A stretch of 64,000 nucleotides of DNA from Methanosarcina thermophila TM-1 (GCF_000969885.1 NZ_CP009501.1:1116001-1180000), one strand, 5' to 3'. Shown: positions 43,078 to 54,800, numbered from the stretch's first letter. The notes: generated by a model from the sequence alone, not told the origin. Made by a program: numbers and translations.

Positions 43078-43623
43078 GTGGAAGAAAATCAAACCGCTGA
43101 AACGAATCCTGATTTCTTCGAGAATCCCGGGGGCGGTCTGGAAAAAGCAACCTTTGCTGCCGGCTGCTTCTGGGGCGTTGAAGAAGCTTTCCGACAGGTT
43201 AAAGGGGTAGTTGCAACTGCGGTTGGTTTCAGCGGCGGGCACTTTGAACACCCGACCTATGAACAGGTTTGTAACCTTGACACCGGTCACGCCGAAGCAG
43301 TTCGGGTCATTTTCGACCCGAAAGTGGTGTCTTACGAGACTCTGCTTGATGTCTTCTGGAAAATCCATGACCCTACAACAAAGGACAGGCAGGGTCCCGA
43401 TATAGGTAAACAATACCGTTCAGTCATCTTTTACCATAACGAGGAACAAAAGGCTGCCGCTCTGGCTTCAAAAGAAAAGCTTGAAAAATCAGGGGCTTTC
43501 AAAAATCCCATAGTGACCGAGATTGTGCCGATTTCGGAGTTCTATATGGCTGAGGAATATCATCAGCAGTACTATGAAAAAAAGGGTTTTCTGAAAAATG
43601 TGTTCAGAAGCTTTAAGAAATGA
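43078..43623 (+). CDS. msrA: Peptide methionine sulfoxide reductase A
   Basis: The 181-residue protein has the catalytic [14 protein letters not shown] (GCFWG) and [31 protein letters not shown] of MsrA. It reduces S-methionine sulfoxide in proteins using thioredoxin. Translation starts at GTG 43078 after AGGGGGGAAG. The 22-base gap from the PEBP lipoprotein gene suggests one operon. Resolving cysteines at the C-terminus are not seen. Confidence 0.96.
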   Translation: MEENQTAETNPDFFENPGGGLEKATFAAGCFWGVEEAFRQVKGVVATAVGFSGGHFEHPTYEQVCNLDTGHAEAVRVIFDPKVVSYETLLDVFWKIHDPTTKDRQGPDIGKQYRSVIFYHNEEQKAAALASKEKLEKSGAFKNPIVTEIVPISEFYMAEEYHQQYYEKKGFLKNVFRSFKK

Positions 43624-43908
43624 TTACCCTAAGTAAATGTGCTCTGCAGCTCCTCATATTGGAAACACAATTATCAGAAAGATTCTTTTGGTGAAATAGC
43701 GCTTAAACCGACATTACCTGTTACATCATGCCGTATTTTTAATTTCTATAAATCATAATTTATATTAAATCCGCGTTCAAAGGAAACTATTCAATAACCC
43801 TGGAGTTACCATCTTTTCACCGGAAATAAGCGCCGATCTTGAACGCAAAGTTCACTTTTATTTAAAATCCGGGATAATTATTTACCTTCCCATATCCTAT
43901 TTTTTCTC

Positions 43909-45009
43909 ATGATTTTTGACCCTATCACTGTCTGTAACCTGGAGCTCCAGAACCGTTTTGTAAGGTCTGCAACACACGAATTTCTGGCTGAGGAAGACGG
44001 GACGCCAACCTCAAGGCTTGGAGATGTTTATGAAGAGCTTGCCAAAAACGAGGTCGGGCTTATAATAACCGGCTATTCCTATGTGCTCCCTGGCGGGCAG
44101 AGTGATATTTTACAACAAGGGATCTATGATGACCGTTTTATTGAACCTTACAGGAAGATAACCGAAAGGGTTCACAGGTACAGAAGCAAAATCGTTCTCC
44201 AGATCGTGCATGGAGGGCGGCAGGCAAATGTTTCGGACGAATATCCGGTTCCTATCGCTCCTTCGGCAGTAAAAGACGGACACTCAGCGGTTGTACCAAG
44301 AGAAATGACCGAAGATGAAATCCTGGAGATGATCGAAGCTTTTACAAAAGCGGCTGTCAGGGCAAAAAAAGCAGGTTTTGACGGAGTGCAGCTCCACTGT
44401 GCCCACGGCTTCCTCTTGAGTAACTTTATCTCCCCCTACACCAACAGGCGGACTGACAGATGGGGAGGCTCGGTGGAAAACCGAACAAGGATAATCACGG
44501 AAATTGTCAGGCGCATAAAAGAAGAAACAGGAAATTCTTTTCCCATTCTAGTCAAACTGAATGCAACTGACGGCTTCCAGCCCGGCTGCTCAAAAAAGGC
44601 TGAAATCGGACTCGATATTACGCAGGCGGTAGAAATCGCAAAACTGCTTGAGAAAGCCGGAGTCTGTGCGATAGAGGTCAGTGGAGGAATAGGGGAGACA
44701 GCTGGGGTAACTATAAGAACCGCAATCAATGCCCCTGCCAAAGAAGCATATTTCAAGGATTGTTCAAAAGCAATAAAGGATGCAGTAAATATCCCGGTCA
44801 TTCTTGTAGGCGGGATCAGGTCGCTTCAGGTTATTAATTACCTTCTTGAAAACGGATTTGCAGATCTTGTTTCAATGAGCAGGGTGTTTATAAGCGAACC
44901 TGATATTGTTCTGAAATTCAAATCAGGGCAGGTAAAAAAAGCAAGATGCGTTTCCTGTAATCTTTGTTTTGATCCAGAAGGCATAAGCTGCAACTTTGAA
45001 TTTGAGTAA
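43909..45009 (+). CDS. Old-yellow-enzyme-type NADH:flavin oxidoreductase
   Basis: The 366-residue FMN barrel protein has the opening DPITVCNLELQNRFVRSATHE, FDGVQLHCAHGFLLSNFISPYTNRRTDRWGGSVENR (the H-X-A-H-G site), and VILVGGIRS. It ends CVSCNLCFDPEG, cysteines as in the N-half of enoate reductase types but without the FeS partner domain. It reduces electrophilic alkenes or similar compounds. ATG 43909 follows a TATA-like stretch, so it may be leaderless. Confidence 0.92.
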   Translation: MIFDPITVCNLELQNRFVRSATHEFLAEEDGTPTSRLGDVYEELAKNEVGLIITGYSYVLPGGQSDILQQGIYDDRFIEPYRKITERVHRYRSKIVLQIVHGGRQANVSDEYPVPIAPSAVKDGHSAVVPREMTEDEILEMIEAFTKAAVRAKKAGFDGVQLHCAHGFLLSNFISPYTNRRTDRWGGSVENRTRIITEIVRRIKEETGNSFPILVKLNATDGFQPGCSKKAEIGLDITQAVEIAKLLEKAGVCAIEVSGGIGETAGVTIRTAINAPAKEAYFKDCSKAIKDAVNIPVILVGGIRSLQVINYLLENGFADLVSMSRVFISEPDIVLKFKSGQVKKARCVSCNLCFDPEGISCNFEFE

Positions 45010-45375
45010 GGGATTACATTTTGCTTCCGCATTCCAGAAGATGACATTAGAATCCCACTTGAGTAAAGGATTAAATCCAGTCCTCAATTTGAGTAAGCTC
45101 CTGAATTCCTTCTTCTTTTACCATTCATTCATATTATAATTCTCTTCTGCCTGTTTTCATCTCTTTTTATCCATCATTTATCTCTTTTCTACCTGTTTCA
45201 TAATTTTTATTCTGGTTGTTTGTATTACATGAGATATTTAAAAGCGTACTTTAACGTACATTTTTTATAATAGAGTGGTGCAAAAGAGATAAGCCTTCAA
45301 AGTTATCTACAGGATTCGGGTATTTATTTTTCTGCCGGGTCCGCTATCCCAGAGAATTTGTGAGGAAATCGAATA
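45010..45375. other. Intergenic region with repeat and XRE-cupin promoter
   Basis: A short sequence (TTGAGTAA-G/A-G) recurs at 45000, 45058 and 45089. On the right, GATATTTAAAAG (about 45232) looks like a TATA/BRE, followed by two halves of CGTACTTTAACGTACA (45245-45260), a possible operator of the regulator at 45376. Confidence 0.4.
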
Positions 45376-45954
45376 ATGTTAGAAGAGAACCGTGTCGGTA
45401 GTAAAATACGCCAGCTTAGAGAAGCCAAGGAAATGACCATTGAAGAACTGGCTGAAGCCAGTCAGAGCAGCGCGGAATTAATCCGGCAGCTAGAAGATGG
45501 AGCCCTGATTCCGTCTTTAACGCCTCTTATAAAGATTGCCCGGGCTTTAGGCGTCCGCCTCGGTACTTTTCTGGACGATATGCCCCAGAGTGGGCCTGTA
45601 ATTGTCAGGGCAGGGCGATCCGAGAAAGTAGTCCGTTTTTCGGGAAAAACTGAGAAACCCAAAGAGAGTGCTCTTGAGTTCTACTCTCTTGCCTCGGATA
45701 AAGCAGACCGCCACATGGAACCTTTTATTATTGACATCCACCCTTCCCCCAACGAAAGCCACCCGCTCTCTTCTCACGAAGGAGAGGAATTCATCTATGT
45801 CCTGTCAGGAGAAATCGAGATTTTTTACGGAAAGGACGTTCAGAGGCTGAGCGCAGGAGACAGCATTTATTATGACTCCATTGTCCCGCATGATGTTCAC
45901 GCAGCAGGCGAAGGGGATGCAAAAATTCTGGCTGTAATCTATGCTCCCCTGTAA
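45376..45954 (+). CDS. XRE-family HTH regulator with cupin domain
   Basis: The 192-residue protein has an N-terminal HTH (about 8-62: [39 protein letters not shown]) and a C-terminal cupin (about 115-190: [38 protein letters not shown]). The cupin probably senses a small molecule. The next genes (thioesterase, acyl-CoA synthetase, both on the same strand) point to control of acyl-CoA or aromatic/fatty acid use. GAGGAAATC precedes the ATG. Confidence 0.93.
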   Translation: MLEENRVGSKIRQLREAKEMTIEELAEASQSSAELIRQLEDGALIPSLTPLIKIARALGVRLGTFLDDMPQSGPVIVRAGRSEKVVRFSGKTEKPKESALEFYSLASDKADRHMEPFIIDIHPSPNESHPLSSHEGEEFIYVLSGEIEIFYGKDVQRLSAGDSIYYDSIVPHDVHAAGEGDAKILAVIYAPL

Positions 45955-46068
45955 AATTACAGTCAGGTAGAGAAAAAGTAAGAACTTAGCTTAACTGGTG
46001 AGAAGTTCTGGATTTAAAAGTTAGATTTAAAAACTAAGTACAAGTATCTCAGAGTCAGGTAATCCAAA

Positions 46069-46518
46069 ATGTTCAGTACAATTGTTAGTCCGCGATTTGG
46101 GGACATAGACGGGCTTGGGCATGTAAATAACACTGTCCTCCCTGTCTGGTTCGAAATTGGAAGAAACCCGATATTCCGGCTGTTTTCACCGGATCTTGAT
46201 CTCAGTCCTGATGTATGGCATTTGATTCTGGTCAGAACAGAGTTTGATTTTCTACGCCAGATGTATTTCAGATCTGATGTGGAAATAAGAACTTATATTA
46301 CAAAGATCGGAAACAGTTCTTTCACTGTCGGGCATGAAGCCTGGCAGGAAGGAGAGCTTAAGGTCAGGGGTCAGGCAGTGCTGGTCTATTATGACTTCAA
46401 GCTCCAGAAAGCAATCCCTCTTCCGGATTCGATCAGAGAGATCCTAAAAGAACATATGCTCCCTGCAATGGACAGCACTGAAATGGGTACGGATACGGAT
46501 TCTCCCTGCTCGATATGA
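46069..46518 (+). CDS. Acyl-CoA thioesterase (4HBT, hotdog fold)
   Basis: The 149-residue protein has the hotdog pattern: PRFGDIDGLGHVNNTVLPVWFEIGR (the D and H-N of the active site) and SSFTVGHEAWQEGELKVRGQAVLVYYD. It hydrolyses acyl-CoA thioesters. It lies 114 bases after the XRE-cupin regulator and 99 bases before the acyl-CoA synthetase, so the three are probably co-regulated. Confidence 0.9.
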   Translation: MFSTIVSPRFGDIDGLGHVNNTVLPVWFEIGRNPIFRLFSPDLDLSPDVWHLILVRTEFDFLRQMYFRSDVEIRTYITKIGNSSFTVGHEAWQEGELKVRGQAVLVYYDFKLQKAIPLPDSIREILKEHMLPAMDSTEMGTDTDSPCSI

Positions 46519-46617
46519 ATATACTTGCCTCCAGTAAACGAGCTTTGAGATTTAATATCTCGGCTCGTAAGCTAATGATTTCTAAAAAATAGATAATGCA
46601 AGTGAGAGGCTGAAATT

Positions 46618-48270
46618 ATGGATCTTATAGAAGACTCCCTCGGTCAATACTTTGAAAAACAGGTGGCTGTAGATCCTGATCATGAATTTATTGTTTACCC
46701 TGATAGGAATCTCCGTTTTACTTATGGGCAATTTAACGAAAGGGTCAATAACCTTGCAAAAGGGCTGCTAGCTATAGGAATAAAAAAAGGAGATCATGTA
46801 GGAATCTGGGCAAAAAACGTTCCTGACTGGCTTACATTCATGTTTGCAACAGCTAAGATAGGGGCAGTACTTGTTACTGTAAATACTGCCTACAAAAGCC
46901 ATGAAGTTGAGTACGTAATAAAGCAGTCTGATATGAAAGCCCTGGCTCTTATTGATGGTTTCAGGGATGTTGATTATCTTGAAATAATCTATGGACTAGT
47001 TCCCGAACTAAAGAGTTCTGAGAGAGGGCGACTGAAAAGCAAAAATTTCCCGTATCTAAAGAGCGTAATTTACATTGGGCAGGAAAAGCATAGGGGTATG
47101 TATAATACCAATGAGCTCATGCTGCTTGGCAGTCACTATCCCGACGACAAGCTCAGGGAAATCCTGGCGAGTGTAACCGCAGATGATGTCGTAAATATGC
47201 AGTACACCTCTGGAACTACGGGCTTCCCGAAAGGAGTTATGCTTACCAGCAAAAACATTCTAAATAACGGGCTCTCCATAGGCGACCGCCAGAAATTCAC
47301 CCATGAAGACCGTCTCTGTCTGCCTGTACCTCTTTTCCACTGTTTTGGAATAGTGCTAGGAGTCATGGCGGTTCTGACGCACAGGGCAACGCTTGTTATG
47401 CTTGAGGTTTTTGACCCCCTGCTTGTGCTTGCAGCAGTTCAGAAAGAGAAGTGTACAGCTCTCTACGGCGTGCCTACAATGTTTATTGCCGAGTATACGC
47501 ACCCCATGTTCGATATGTTTGACCTTTCCTCCTTGAGAACCGGGATTATGGCTGGCTCTACCTGCCCCATAGAAGCTATGAAAAAGGTTGTAAACGATAT
47601 GCACTGTTATCAGATTACAAGTGTGTACGGGCTGACTGAAGCTTCTCCTGGCATGACTCAGACCACAGTTGACGACCCTCTCGAGCTCAGAGTAGAGACA
47701 GTAGGGAAACATTTCCCTGGAGTTGAGGTCAGGATAGTAGACCCAAATACAAATGAACCTCTACCTCCGAATACAGTTGGAGAAATTTGCTGCCGCGGAT
47801 ATAATGTAATGAAAGGCTACTATAAAATGCCTGAAGAAACGAGAAAAGTGATTGATGAGGACGGCTGGCTGCACAGCGGGGATCTTGGGACCTGTGACGA
47901 GAACGGCTATTTCAGGATCACAGGCAGGATTAAAGACATGATCATCCGGGGAGGTGAAAACATATACCCAAGGGAAATTGAAGAATTCCTTCACACCATG
48001 CCCGGAATAAAAGATGCCCAGGTTGTGGGGATTCCTGACGAGAAATACGGAGAAATTGTAGGAGCTTTTGTAATTCTCGAAAAGGGCGCAGACCTTACCG
48101 AAGCTGACATAAGGGATTATGCTATAGGCAAGATCGCCCGTTATAAGGTTCCCAAGCATGTCTTCATCGTGGACGAATATCCCCTGACAGCAAGCGGGAA
48201 GATTCAAAAGTACAAACTAAGGGAGCTGGCTGTAGAGCTTCTTAAAAAGAAGAGTGAAAACACCGCTTAA
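46618..48270 (+). CDS. AMP-forming acyl-CoA synthetase
   Basis: The 550-residue protein has the complete ANL-family set: [14 protein letters not shown] (A3), [10 protein letters not shown] (A5), [10 protein letters not shown] (A7), [20 protein letters not shown] (A8) and [14 protein letters not shown] with the catalytic Lys near the C-terminus. It activates a carboxylic acid to its CoA thioester with ATP. Length suits medium- or long-chain or aromatic acid types; substrate not fixed. It is the third gene of the likely cupin regulator operon. Confidence 0.95.
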   Translation: MDLIEDSLGQYFEKQVAVDPDHEFIVYPDRNLRFTYGQFNERVNNLAKGLLAIGIKKGDHVGIWAKNVPDWLTFMFATAKIGAVLVTVNTAYKSHEVEYVIKQSDMKALALIDGFRDVDYLEIIYGLVPELKSSERGRLKSKNFPYLKSVIYIGQEKHRGMYNTNELMLLGSHYPDDKLREILASVTADDVVNMQYTSGTTGFPKGVMLTSKNILNNGLSIGDRQKFTHEDRLCLPVPLFHCFGIVLGVMAVLTHRATLVMLEVFDPLLVLAAVQKEKCTALYGVPTMFIAEYTHPMFDMFDLSSLRTGIMAGSTCPIEAMKKVVNDMHCYQITSVYGLTEASPGMTQTTVDDPLELRVETVGKHFPGVEVRIVDPNTNEPLPPNTVGEICCRGYNVMKGYYKMPEETRKVIDEDGWLHSGDLGTCDENGYFRITGRIKDMIIRGGENIYPREIEEFLHTMPGIKDAQVVGIPDEKYGEIVGAFVILEKGADLTEADIRDYAIGKIARYKVPKHVFIVDEYPLTASGKIQKYKLRELAVELLKKKSENTA

Positions 48271-48318
48271 TAAAAAACAGCTGGCTAAGACAACAATTGA
48301 TTAAAAACAGAAGCTAAT

Positions 48319-48376
48319 CAGTATAATTAGCTGTAAGGCAGTGCATACCAGTATAATTAGCCATAAGGCAGCATAT
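48319..48376. repeat. Two tandem copies of an about 30-bp sequence
   Basis: CAGTATAATTAGCTGTAAGGC (starting 48319) recurs as CAGTATAATTAGCCATAAGGC (starting 48349). It lies after the acyl-CoA synthetase. Confidence 0.6.
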
Positions 48377-48404
48377 CGGCCTTTCAGGCCGGTTTACCTT
48401 TTTG
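48377..48404 (+). terminator. Stem-loop CGGCCT-TTC-AGGCCG followed by T-rich tail
   Basis: A 6-bp GC stem with a three-base loop at 48377-48391, then TTTACCTTTTTG. Likely transcript end of the 45376-48270 operon. Confidence 0.6.
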
Positions 48405-48668
48405 TTAAATTTTAAGTCATTGATTTTTTTCGCTTTAAAATTTAAAGCTATTAAAAAATAAGGTGCCAGCATATTTTAGGAATCAATTATATTTTTGGAA
48501 CATATCGTAAATTATTCTAATATCCAAAACTTTATAGTGATTTAAAAACGGCAGGCAATTGAATATTTGCCATAATTTATTATATATACAATTTCAGCAT
48601 TAGAAGGATTTAGTTGTAAGAGAAGCGTAACAGTGTACTATAGCATAGCGTATGGGGAGCTTTTCACA

Positions 48669-48852
48669 GGGGTTTCATCGATTGAGAGCTCAGGGATCCG
48701 AAAGGAGCTCTCAATCAATCACCAATTTCAGATAATTGATTTCTACACTGTTTCTCTTGCAACTGTGGGAGAATATGGAATTATTCTCCAGGGGGGGGTT
48801 TCATCGATTGAGAGTCCGGGTCACCAAACAGGGACTCTCAATCAATTACCAA
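48669..48852 (+). repeat. Two copies of a structured module with compensating stem changes
   Basis: Both units read GGGTTTCATCG, then a stem, then CAATYACCAAT. Unit 1 has ATTGAGAGCTC (48681-48691) pairing with GAGCTCTCAAT (48705-48715). Unit 2 has ATTGAGAGTCC (48808-48818) pairing with GGACTCTCAAT (48833-48843). The units are 127 bases apart. The stem differs at two positions in each arm and pairing is kept both times, so the structure, not the letters, seems conserved. Confidence 0.6.
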
Positions 48853-49764
48853 TCTTTAACTTTTAACTGAATACTTTTTTAATTCGGCGTTAGCATAGCT
48901 TATAACTTTTAACATTATTTTGCAGCTTATTAACATTATTTTGCGGCTTAAACACACTTGTGAAATTAAGCATCACTTATTAACTTAGATATATTTATGA
49001 AATTTTAGCACAACTTATTGACTCAGTAAATTGCATGAATAATCGAATTTTTCTCTTTTTTAGAGTTAAGCCTGTTAGAGTTAAGTTTTTGAGTTTCCCC
49101 AAACTGACCTTTAGTAAATCTTTCAAACAATCAATACTGTGCTATCCTATTTAAGTCCTTTGATGAGTCACTTTTTATTTGTATGAATACTAACAAAAAC
49201 TGATTCATCGCGTCATAATAATGTTTTTATTCTATAAATTTTTTTTCAATGATTGCCGCAAAACCGAACAGGTAAAGAGTTCTGAACCTTAATATTTTTA
49301 AAAATCTTTGTAATATTATCATTTTATGCACATAACACTGCAGAGACAGAAACCATTTCACATGTGAAGCGTTCAGGTGTTAAACTCAGCTGGCTGTTAC
49401 TGCTGCATCTGGAGATGCAATGATATCGATCGGCTCAAAGATACTTCACAGCACCAGTTAAAAACAAATTACTGGACTGGGCAAAAATACATAAAATTGC
49501 GATTACATCGTAACTAAAAGAAAAATCAAAGATTCTCCTGGTCCCAAAACATAATTCGAACCGTTCTTCCGAGAAAGAATTCGGACAACAGTAAAATTAA
49601 TAAAAAAAGAACCTATAATAACTGTGTAATTTTTGGTGGTCAAACTCATAAGCCTGAGAAGAGGGGATTTATAATACTATTGGTGGATTTTATCCGGACT
49701 TGTGTCCTGAGTTAATTCACTGAGGGGAAAATCAAACCATGTAGACGTGATTTTAGAGGGGATT

Positions 49765-49821
49765 ATGAGAGACTACGTTTATGAAAAAATGGAAGAATTG
49801 ATCAATGATGAAAACGGGTGA
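49765..49821 (+). CDS. Possible 18-aa leader peptide
   Basis: ATG 49765 follows AGGGGATT and runs 18 codons to TGA 49819, overlapping the front of the response regulator gene (ATG 49805 or 49826). It may couple translation, or it may be the end of a lost gene. Confidence 0.3.
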   Translation: MRDYVYEKMEELINDENG

Positions 49822-50215
49822 AGGAATGGATCGAATAAAAATTCTGGTTGTTGAAGACCAGACTATTGTGGCTCTTAATATTAAAAATAAATTGAAAAAT
49901 CTGGGCTATGACGTACCATGTACCGCAGTTTCAGGGGAGGAGGCTATAAAAGAAGCCGAACTTAAGAAGGTTGACCTCGTGTTAATGGATATTATGCTAA
50001 AAGGAAACATGGATGGAATTGAAGCTGCCCGGATTATTAAATCACGCTTTGGAATACCTGTAATCTACCTTACTGCCTGCACAGATTGCGAGACACTTGA
50101 GCGAGCTAAGGCAACAGAACCAGAGGGTTATATTTCGAAGCCTTTTAAAGAAGAGGATCTCTGTGAGACTATAGAAGCCGCTCTTCTTAAAAACCGATTA
50201 ATAAGGAAAACATGA
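49805..50215 (+). CDS. Single-domain response regulator
   Basis: The 136-residue protein is a REC domain: KILVVEDQTIVALNIKNKL (acidic pocket), VDLVLMDIMLKGNMDG (phosphoryl-accepting Asp), GIPVIYLTACTD (Thr/Ala switch) and PEGYISKPFKEEDL (Lys). It lacks an output domain, so it probably passes a phosphate to another protein or acts by binding. No kinase is adjacent. The start could be ATG 49805 or 49826. Confidence 0.92.
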   Translation: MMKTGEGMDRIKILVVEDQTIVALNIKNKLKNLGYDVPCTAVSGEEAIKEAELKKVDLVLMDIMLKGNMDGIEAARIIKSRFGIPVIYLTACTDCETLERAKATEPEGYISKPFKEEDLCETIEAALLKNRLIRKT

Positions 50216-50371
50216 GAAGGCTTTTGAAGCTCCATGCCATGTGACGGTATTCTCAAAGCTCAAAATCTCTTGAACTGATAGAGTGATTAAAAAGCCTGAA
50301 ATACCTTGGCATTAGCATTTACTAAAAATTAAATATTATTATAAGTTAAATTAAAAGAATTAAAGCCAATT

Positions 50372-51688
50372 TTATAGTTTAATGACTTTTGCGGCTTTCA
50401 TAGCATTGGAAACCATTGTATCGATATCCATTTTTCTTTCTTCATGCACAATAAGGTCATAGTTTGCTCCTATTTCAGGTCGCTCCGGCACGGCAGTGCA
50501 AGTGCCTGCGGGCCGGCTGGAGATATCATACGTTCCGATTTTGCGGGCAATATCTATAATCTCGGTCTTATCAAAGGCAATTAAAGGATGATAAATAGGA
50601 ATAGCAAGCTGATAGATTTCGGCATACATGTTGGCAGCGGTCTGGGAGGCTACCTGTCCAAGGGAAGAGCCGGTAATAATTCCGCTTGCGCCCTCTTTTT
50701 TCATAACCTCGTAAGCTTCCCGATACATCATGCGTTTGCATAAGAGACAGGTATTTTTCCGGCTGCAGAGGTCGATAAAAGCCCGGAGGTTCGGACCATG
50801 AGGGATCTCATAAGTCTTAAACTGATGTCCAGGAGCCCATTTCTGGAGCTGGCGAATACAATCAAAAGCACGTTCTCTTGCGGCATTCTCGGCATAAGGG
50901 GAATTATTGCAATAGACAGGAATAATCGTAACTCCGCGCCTCATCATAAGCCAGGCTGCAACCGGAGAATCAAGCCCACCTGACATCAAAACTACCATAC
51001 TGCCCTGCGTGCCGAGAGGAAGCCCACCAACTCCTTTAAACGTTCTCAGGTAAACATAAGCCAGATTCTGACGCATCTCAACAAAAATTTCCTTATCAGG
51101 AGAACTCAGGTCAACCCTTGGATGTTTCCCTTCTTTTTCCAGTGTGCTCCAGACAGCATCTCCGCAGACCCTGCCGATGTCCGCTGAAGAGAAGGAATGT
51201 GTTCCACTTCTTCTTGCCCTGATGGCAAAAGACTCCCCTTCTAAAACCAGATCCTTTGCAAGGGCAGCACATACAGCGGATACACTCTCAAGAGTAGGCT
51301 CTGTTGACAATGCAGGGGAAGTTGAGACAACTCCAAAAACATCAGCAGCAGCTTCAGCCGCGCGGGCATCCACAGTCTCGATAAATATCCTTCCCCACTC
51401 CCGCCGTATCTGGGAATATGGAATGCCTCTCGAGTCGAGCATTGCCGCAATATTAGTCATAAGGATTTTCTCATACCAGTTCCGAATTCCTGCGCTTTTA
51501 AGGGCGAGTTCCCCATAGCGTACTATGACTACGTCAGATTGAGTTTCATGCCCGGAAGAAGAAGGGTCGGAGCTATATTTTTTCATTTTTTCAGTATGAC
51601 TTTCCGAAATATTCCTGATTTTTCTTTTTCCCGAAGTATTGATATCAGCCTCGGTCTGTGCTTCTGATTTACTGGAATTGTCTGTCAT
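50372..51688 (-). CDS. thiI: tRNA 4-thiouridine synthase ThiI
   Basis: From ATG 51688 the product is 438 residues. It has an N-terminal ferredoxin-like/THUMP domain (about 55-165), then PP-loop ATPase VLMSGGLDSPVAAWLMMRRG, and NTCLLCKRMMYREAYEVM cysteines. It lacks a rhodanese domain, as in archaeal ThiI. It inserts sulfur at uridine 8 of tRNA or supplies thiamine sulfur. Ahead of the core is a charged stretch of about 45 residues. The frame is open further up to 51892 with a membrane-like segment, which I do not include because the family does not have it. Confidence 0.93.
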   Translation of the reverse strand: MTDNSSKSEAQTEADINTSGKRKIRNISESHTEKMKKYSSDPSSSGHETQSDVVIVRYGELALKSAGIRNWYEKILMTNIAAMLDSRGIPYSQIRREWGRIFIETVDARAAEAAADVFGVVSTSPALSTEPTLESVSAVCAALAKDLVLEGESFAIRARRSGTHSFSSADIGRVCGDAVWSTLEKEGKHPRVDLSSPDKEIFVEMRQNLAYVYLRTFKGVGGLPLGTQGSMVVLMSGGLDSPVAAWLMMRRGVTIIPVYCNNSPYAENAARERAFDCIRQLQKWAPGHQFKTYEIPHGPNLRAFIDLCSRKNTCLLCKRMMYREAYEVMKKEGASGIITGSSLGQVASQTAANMYAEIYQLAIPIYHPLIAFDKTEIIDIARKIGTYDISSRPAGTCTAVPERPEIGANYDLIVHEERKMDIDTMVSNAMKAAKVIKL

Positions 51689-51895
51689 GGGTATTACGAT
51701 AAGGACGGCATGAAGTTTAAAGTTTTCAGGAAAAAGAATTTTGTTTATAGAAATAGTAAAAGTAAATAAGCCCAAAGCAAAAAACAATAAGAAGAAAATA
51801 AATACCGACGGCAGCCAAAAAAACTTGAAAAAATTGTGCCAGTGTGCAGTAATGCACACTGAGCTTCTGAGTTCCAATATTCTGGAATTCAAACT

Positions 51896-54800
51896 TCAGC
51901 CGGCTTCCGGAATACGCCATTCTTCGTTATTATTTGCTTTTCCCCCATCAGGCTCTGGCACATACCAGTCACCTGAATCCTGGTTTCCCTTCTCTTCACC
52001 GAACTCCGAAGTATAGTTATTGGTATTGTTTTCCAGATTATCAGAAGATTCCCGGGTAAAGTTGCTGGTATTATTTTCCAGATTGTCAGAGGATTTCTGG
52101 ATATCTCCTGATAGGGGAGTTTTGGTCATGTTCTTACTTATGTTTCCTGATGCGTTTTCCTCTCCTCCGTACCATCTTGAGGGCAGCGTGTAATTCAAAG
52201 TGCTGTCGTAAGTCTCAGGAAGGAAGAATCGAGTTCCTTTATTCTGCAGGGCATCTACAAAACCGGGATCGATCTCATCGAGTTTTTTCTTACACTCTTC
52301 AGCCTCATCTAGCTCCTTAATGGTGTAAAGAGCAAACCTTTTATTGTAAAGGACCGAAGGTGAGTTCGGATCAATTGCAAGAGCACTGTCGTAGCATGAA
52401 ATTGCCTCTTCAGTGTTTCCCATCATGTTGTTGATGAACCCCTTATTATACCATGCCGTGATACAGTCAGGCTTAAGCTGGACTACCCTGTCGAAACAAT
52501 TCAGTGCAGCTTTATTGCTGCTTATCGTGAGATAAGCACATCCCTGCAAATACAGGGTTGAAGCATTATCCGAATCGTATTCAAGTGCTTTGTTGTAGCA
52601 GTCAATCGCCTGCTGATACTTCTCCAGTTTGTAGAGTGCAAAACCTTTGTGGTTGTAAGCATCCACATCCTCGGGATTCAACTCAAGAATCCTGTCGTAA
52701 CAACCTATTGCTCCCTCAAAGTTTCCGTTCTTCTCCAGGGCTTTTCCCTGCATGTAAATTATCTCCGTGTTATCTGGCGAGATTTCAAGCATTCTTTCAT
52801 AACATGCAGCAGCTTCCTCATACCTTCCAAGTTCCTCAAATAAAGAAGCTTTCTCAGCCAGGATCTGGGTATTATCAGGCTCAAGCTCAATTATTCTATC
52901 GTAGTCCGCAAGCGCATCCTCGGATTTATTAGATTTTGACAGAGCAATAGCACGATTCCTGAGAGCCTCGCGATTTTCAGGCTCAGAATCCAGGATAGTG
53001 GTATAACAGGAGACTGCCTCCTCATACCGGCCCAGGTTAGCAAGGGCAATACCTTTCCCAAGAAGAGCCTCGGTATTGCTGGAGTTCAGAGCAAGCACCT
53101 GGTCATAGTAACTGATTGCTTCTTCCAGCCTTCCAAGATCACTTACGGTAGAGGCAACTCCGTACCATGCCGCACTTGACTGAGGATCAAGATCCAGAGC
53201 TTTCTGGTAGCATTCCACAGCTTCCTCATTTCTATTAAGCTTTTCAAATATCAAACCCTTTTGATACCAGGCATCAGAACTTGAGGGATTGATTTTTAGT
53301 ACCATATCGTAGCAGGTAAGGGCATCTTCATACATTCCAAGTTTACTATAGATGGCAGCCTTCCCGGACCATGGCGCGTCATAACCGAACTCCGGGCTGA
53401 GGGAACTAAGATCTTCCGAGAGTTCGGATTCATCATTTGAATTTGCATATTTATGATTCAGAAGATAAGACCAGAAACCTCCAGAAAGCGCCTGGGCAGG
53501 ATTCGCATCCACACTAATATTTTTAACAGATTCAGACACTGAAGCTTCTGTTGAATTCTTTCCTAGATTTTCATTCAGTTTAAAACGGGCAGCAGAATAA
53601 TCGGGGTCTATCTGAAGTGTCCTGTTATAACAATCTGAAGCTTCGGCATGTCTTCCGAGTTCATCGAGAATAAGACCTTTATTGTACCAGACATCAGCAC
53701 TGTCTGGAACGGCATCAAGGACTTTATTGTAGCACTTGAGCGAGCTTTCGTATTCTCCAAGCTTTGCAAGAGCAAAAGCCTTACCATACCATGCAAGCGT
53801 ATAGTTTTCATCGATTTTAAGGGCTTTATCGTAGCTTTTTACCGCGCTGTCATAATCTTTTATCTTTGAAGCATCGAGACCTTTCTTGTACCATACTTTA
53901 GCATACCTGGAATCCAGTTTCAGGGCTCGGTCATAGCACTCAATGGCTTCTTTATACCTACCAAGTTTGTCAAGGTCAAGACCCTTCATATACCAGACAA
54001 CAGCGTGTTCTGGCTCGGTCTCAAGAACCTCATCATAGCATTCAATTGCAGCTTCGTATTTCCCAAGCTTATCAAGAGAAAGGGCTTTCTCGTACCAGAT
54101 CTTGATTACAGGAGACTCAAACTCAGGAGTTTCGGAATAACCTGGAAGGGAAGCTTCGTAAACACTCAGCTTTTCGAGCAGTTCACCTCCGATTTCCTTA
54201 ACCGGAATCCCTGTATCCGGATTAAGCGCCTTATCATAACAGGCTATTGCAGCATCGTATTGACCGGCTTTATTAAGCAAAGAACCTTTGCTGTACCATG
54301 CCTCGGAATTGCCAGGGTTATAGGTCAAAATCTCATCATAGCACTTCAAAGCCTCATCAATTCTCCCGAGATTTTCGAGGCATAAACCCTTTCCTTTCAA
54401 GGCTTCAAGGTTTTCAGGCTCAGAAAGGAGAACAAAATCATAGCAGGCAAGAGCCTCTTCGTATGCTCCCATCCTTTCAAGGTTAACACCTTTCTTGTGC
54501 CAGGCGTTTACCATATCAGGATTATAAGAAATTGCTTTGTCATAACAGTCTACTGCAGCTTCATAATCCCCTAACTTGTCAAGAATTTCTCCTTTCTGGT
54601 ACCATAGTTCAGAATTGTCAGGAGTGATATTAAGAGCTCTATCAAAAGCCTCCATTGCCTCTTTATATTGTTCAAGTCCGAGGTAAGCCATTCCCTGCAT
54701 CTGCAGCGCCCTAGAAGAATTGGAATTTAATTCAATGGATTTATTATAAGCAGCCAGAGCTTCCTCATCAAGCCCCATCTTCTCGGAAGCAAGAGCTTTT

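Larger units (their letters stand above)
48271..49764. other. Repeat-rich intergenic region of about 1.5 kb
   Basis: Contains the 48319 repeats, the 48377 stem-loop, and the two hairpin modules at 48669 and 48796. The rest is AT-rich with no convincing gene; a frame at 48633-48866 follows the modules and is probably chance. A direct repeat of the kind TTATTAACATTATTTTGC occurs near 48909-48940. The response regulator leader frame begins at 49765. Confidence 0.5.

Noticed and set aside
48633-48866. 77-codon frame, and possible CRISPR array
   Set aside because: The frame just follows the two hairpin modules. There are only two units with inner stems and no uniform spacers, so it is not a CRISPR array.
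51689-51892. N-terminal extension of ThiI with a membrane-like helix
   Set aside because: ThiI is a soluble enzyme and the core begins later; the extension has no good start signal.
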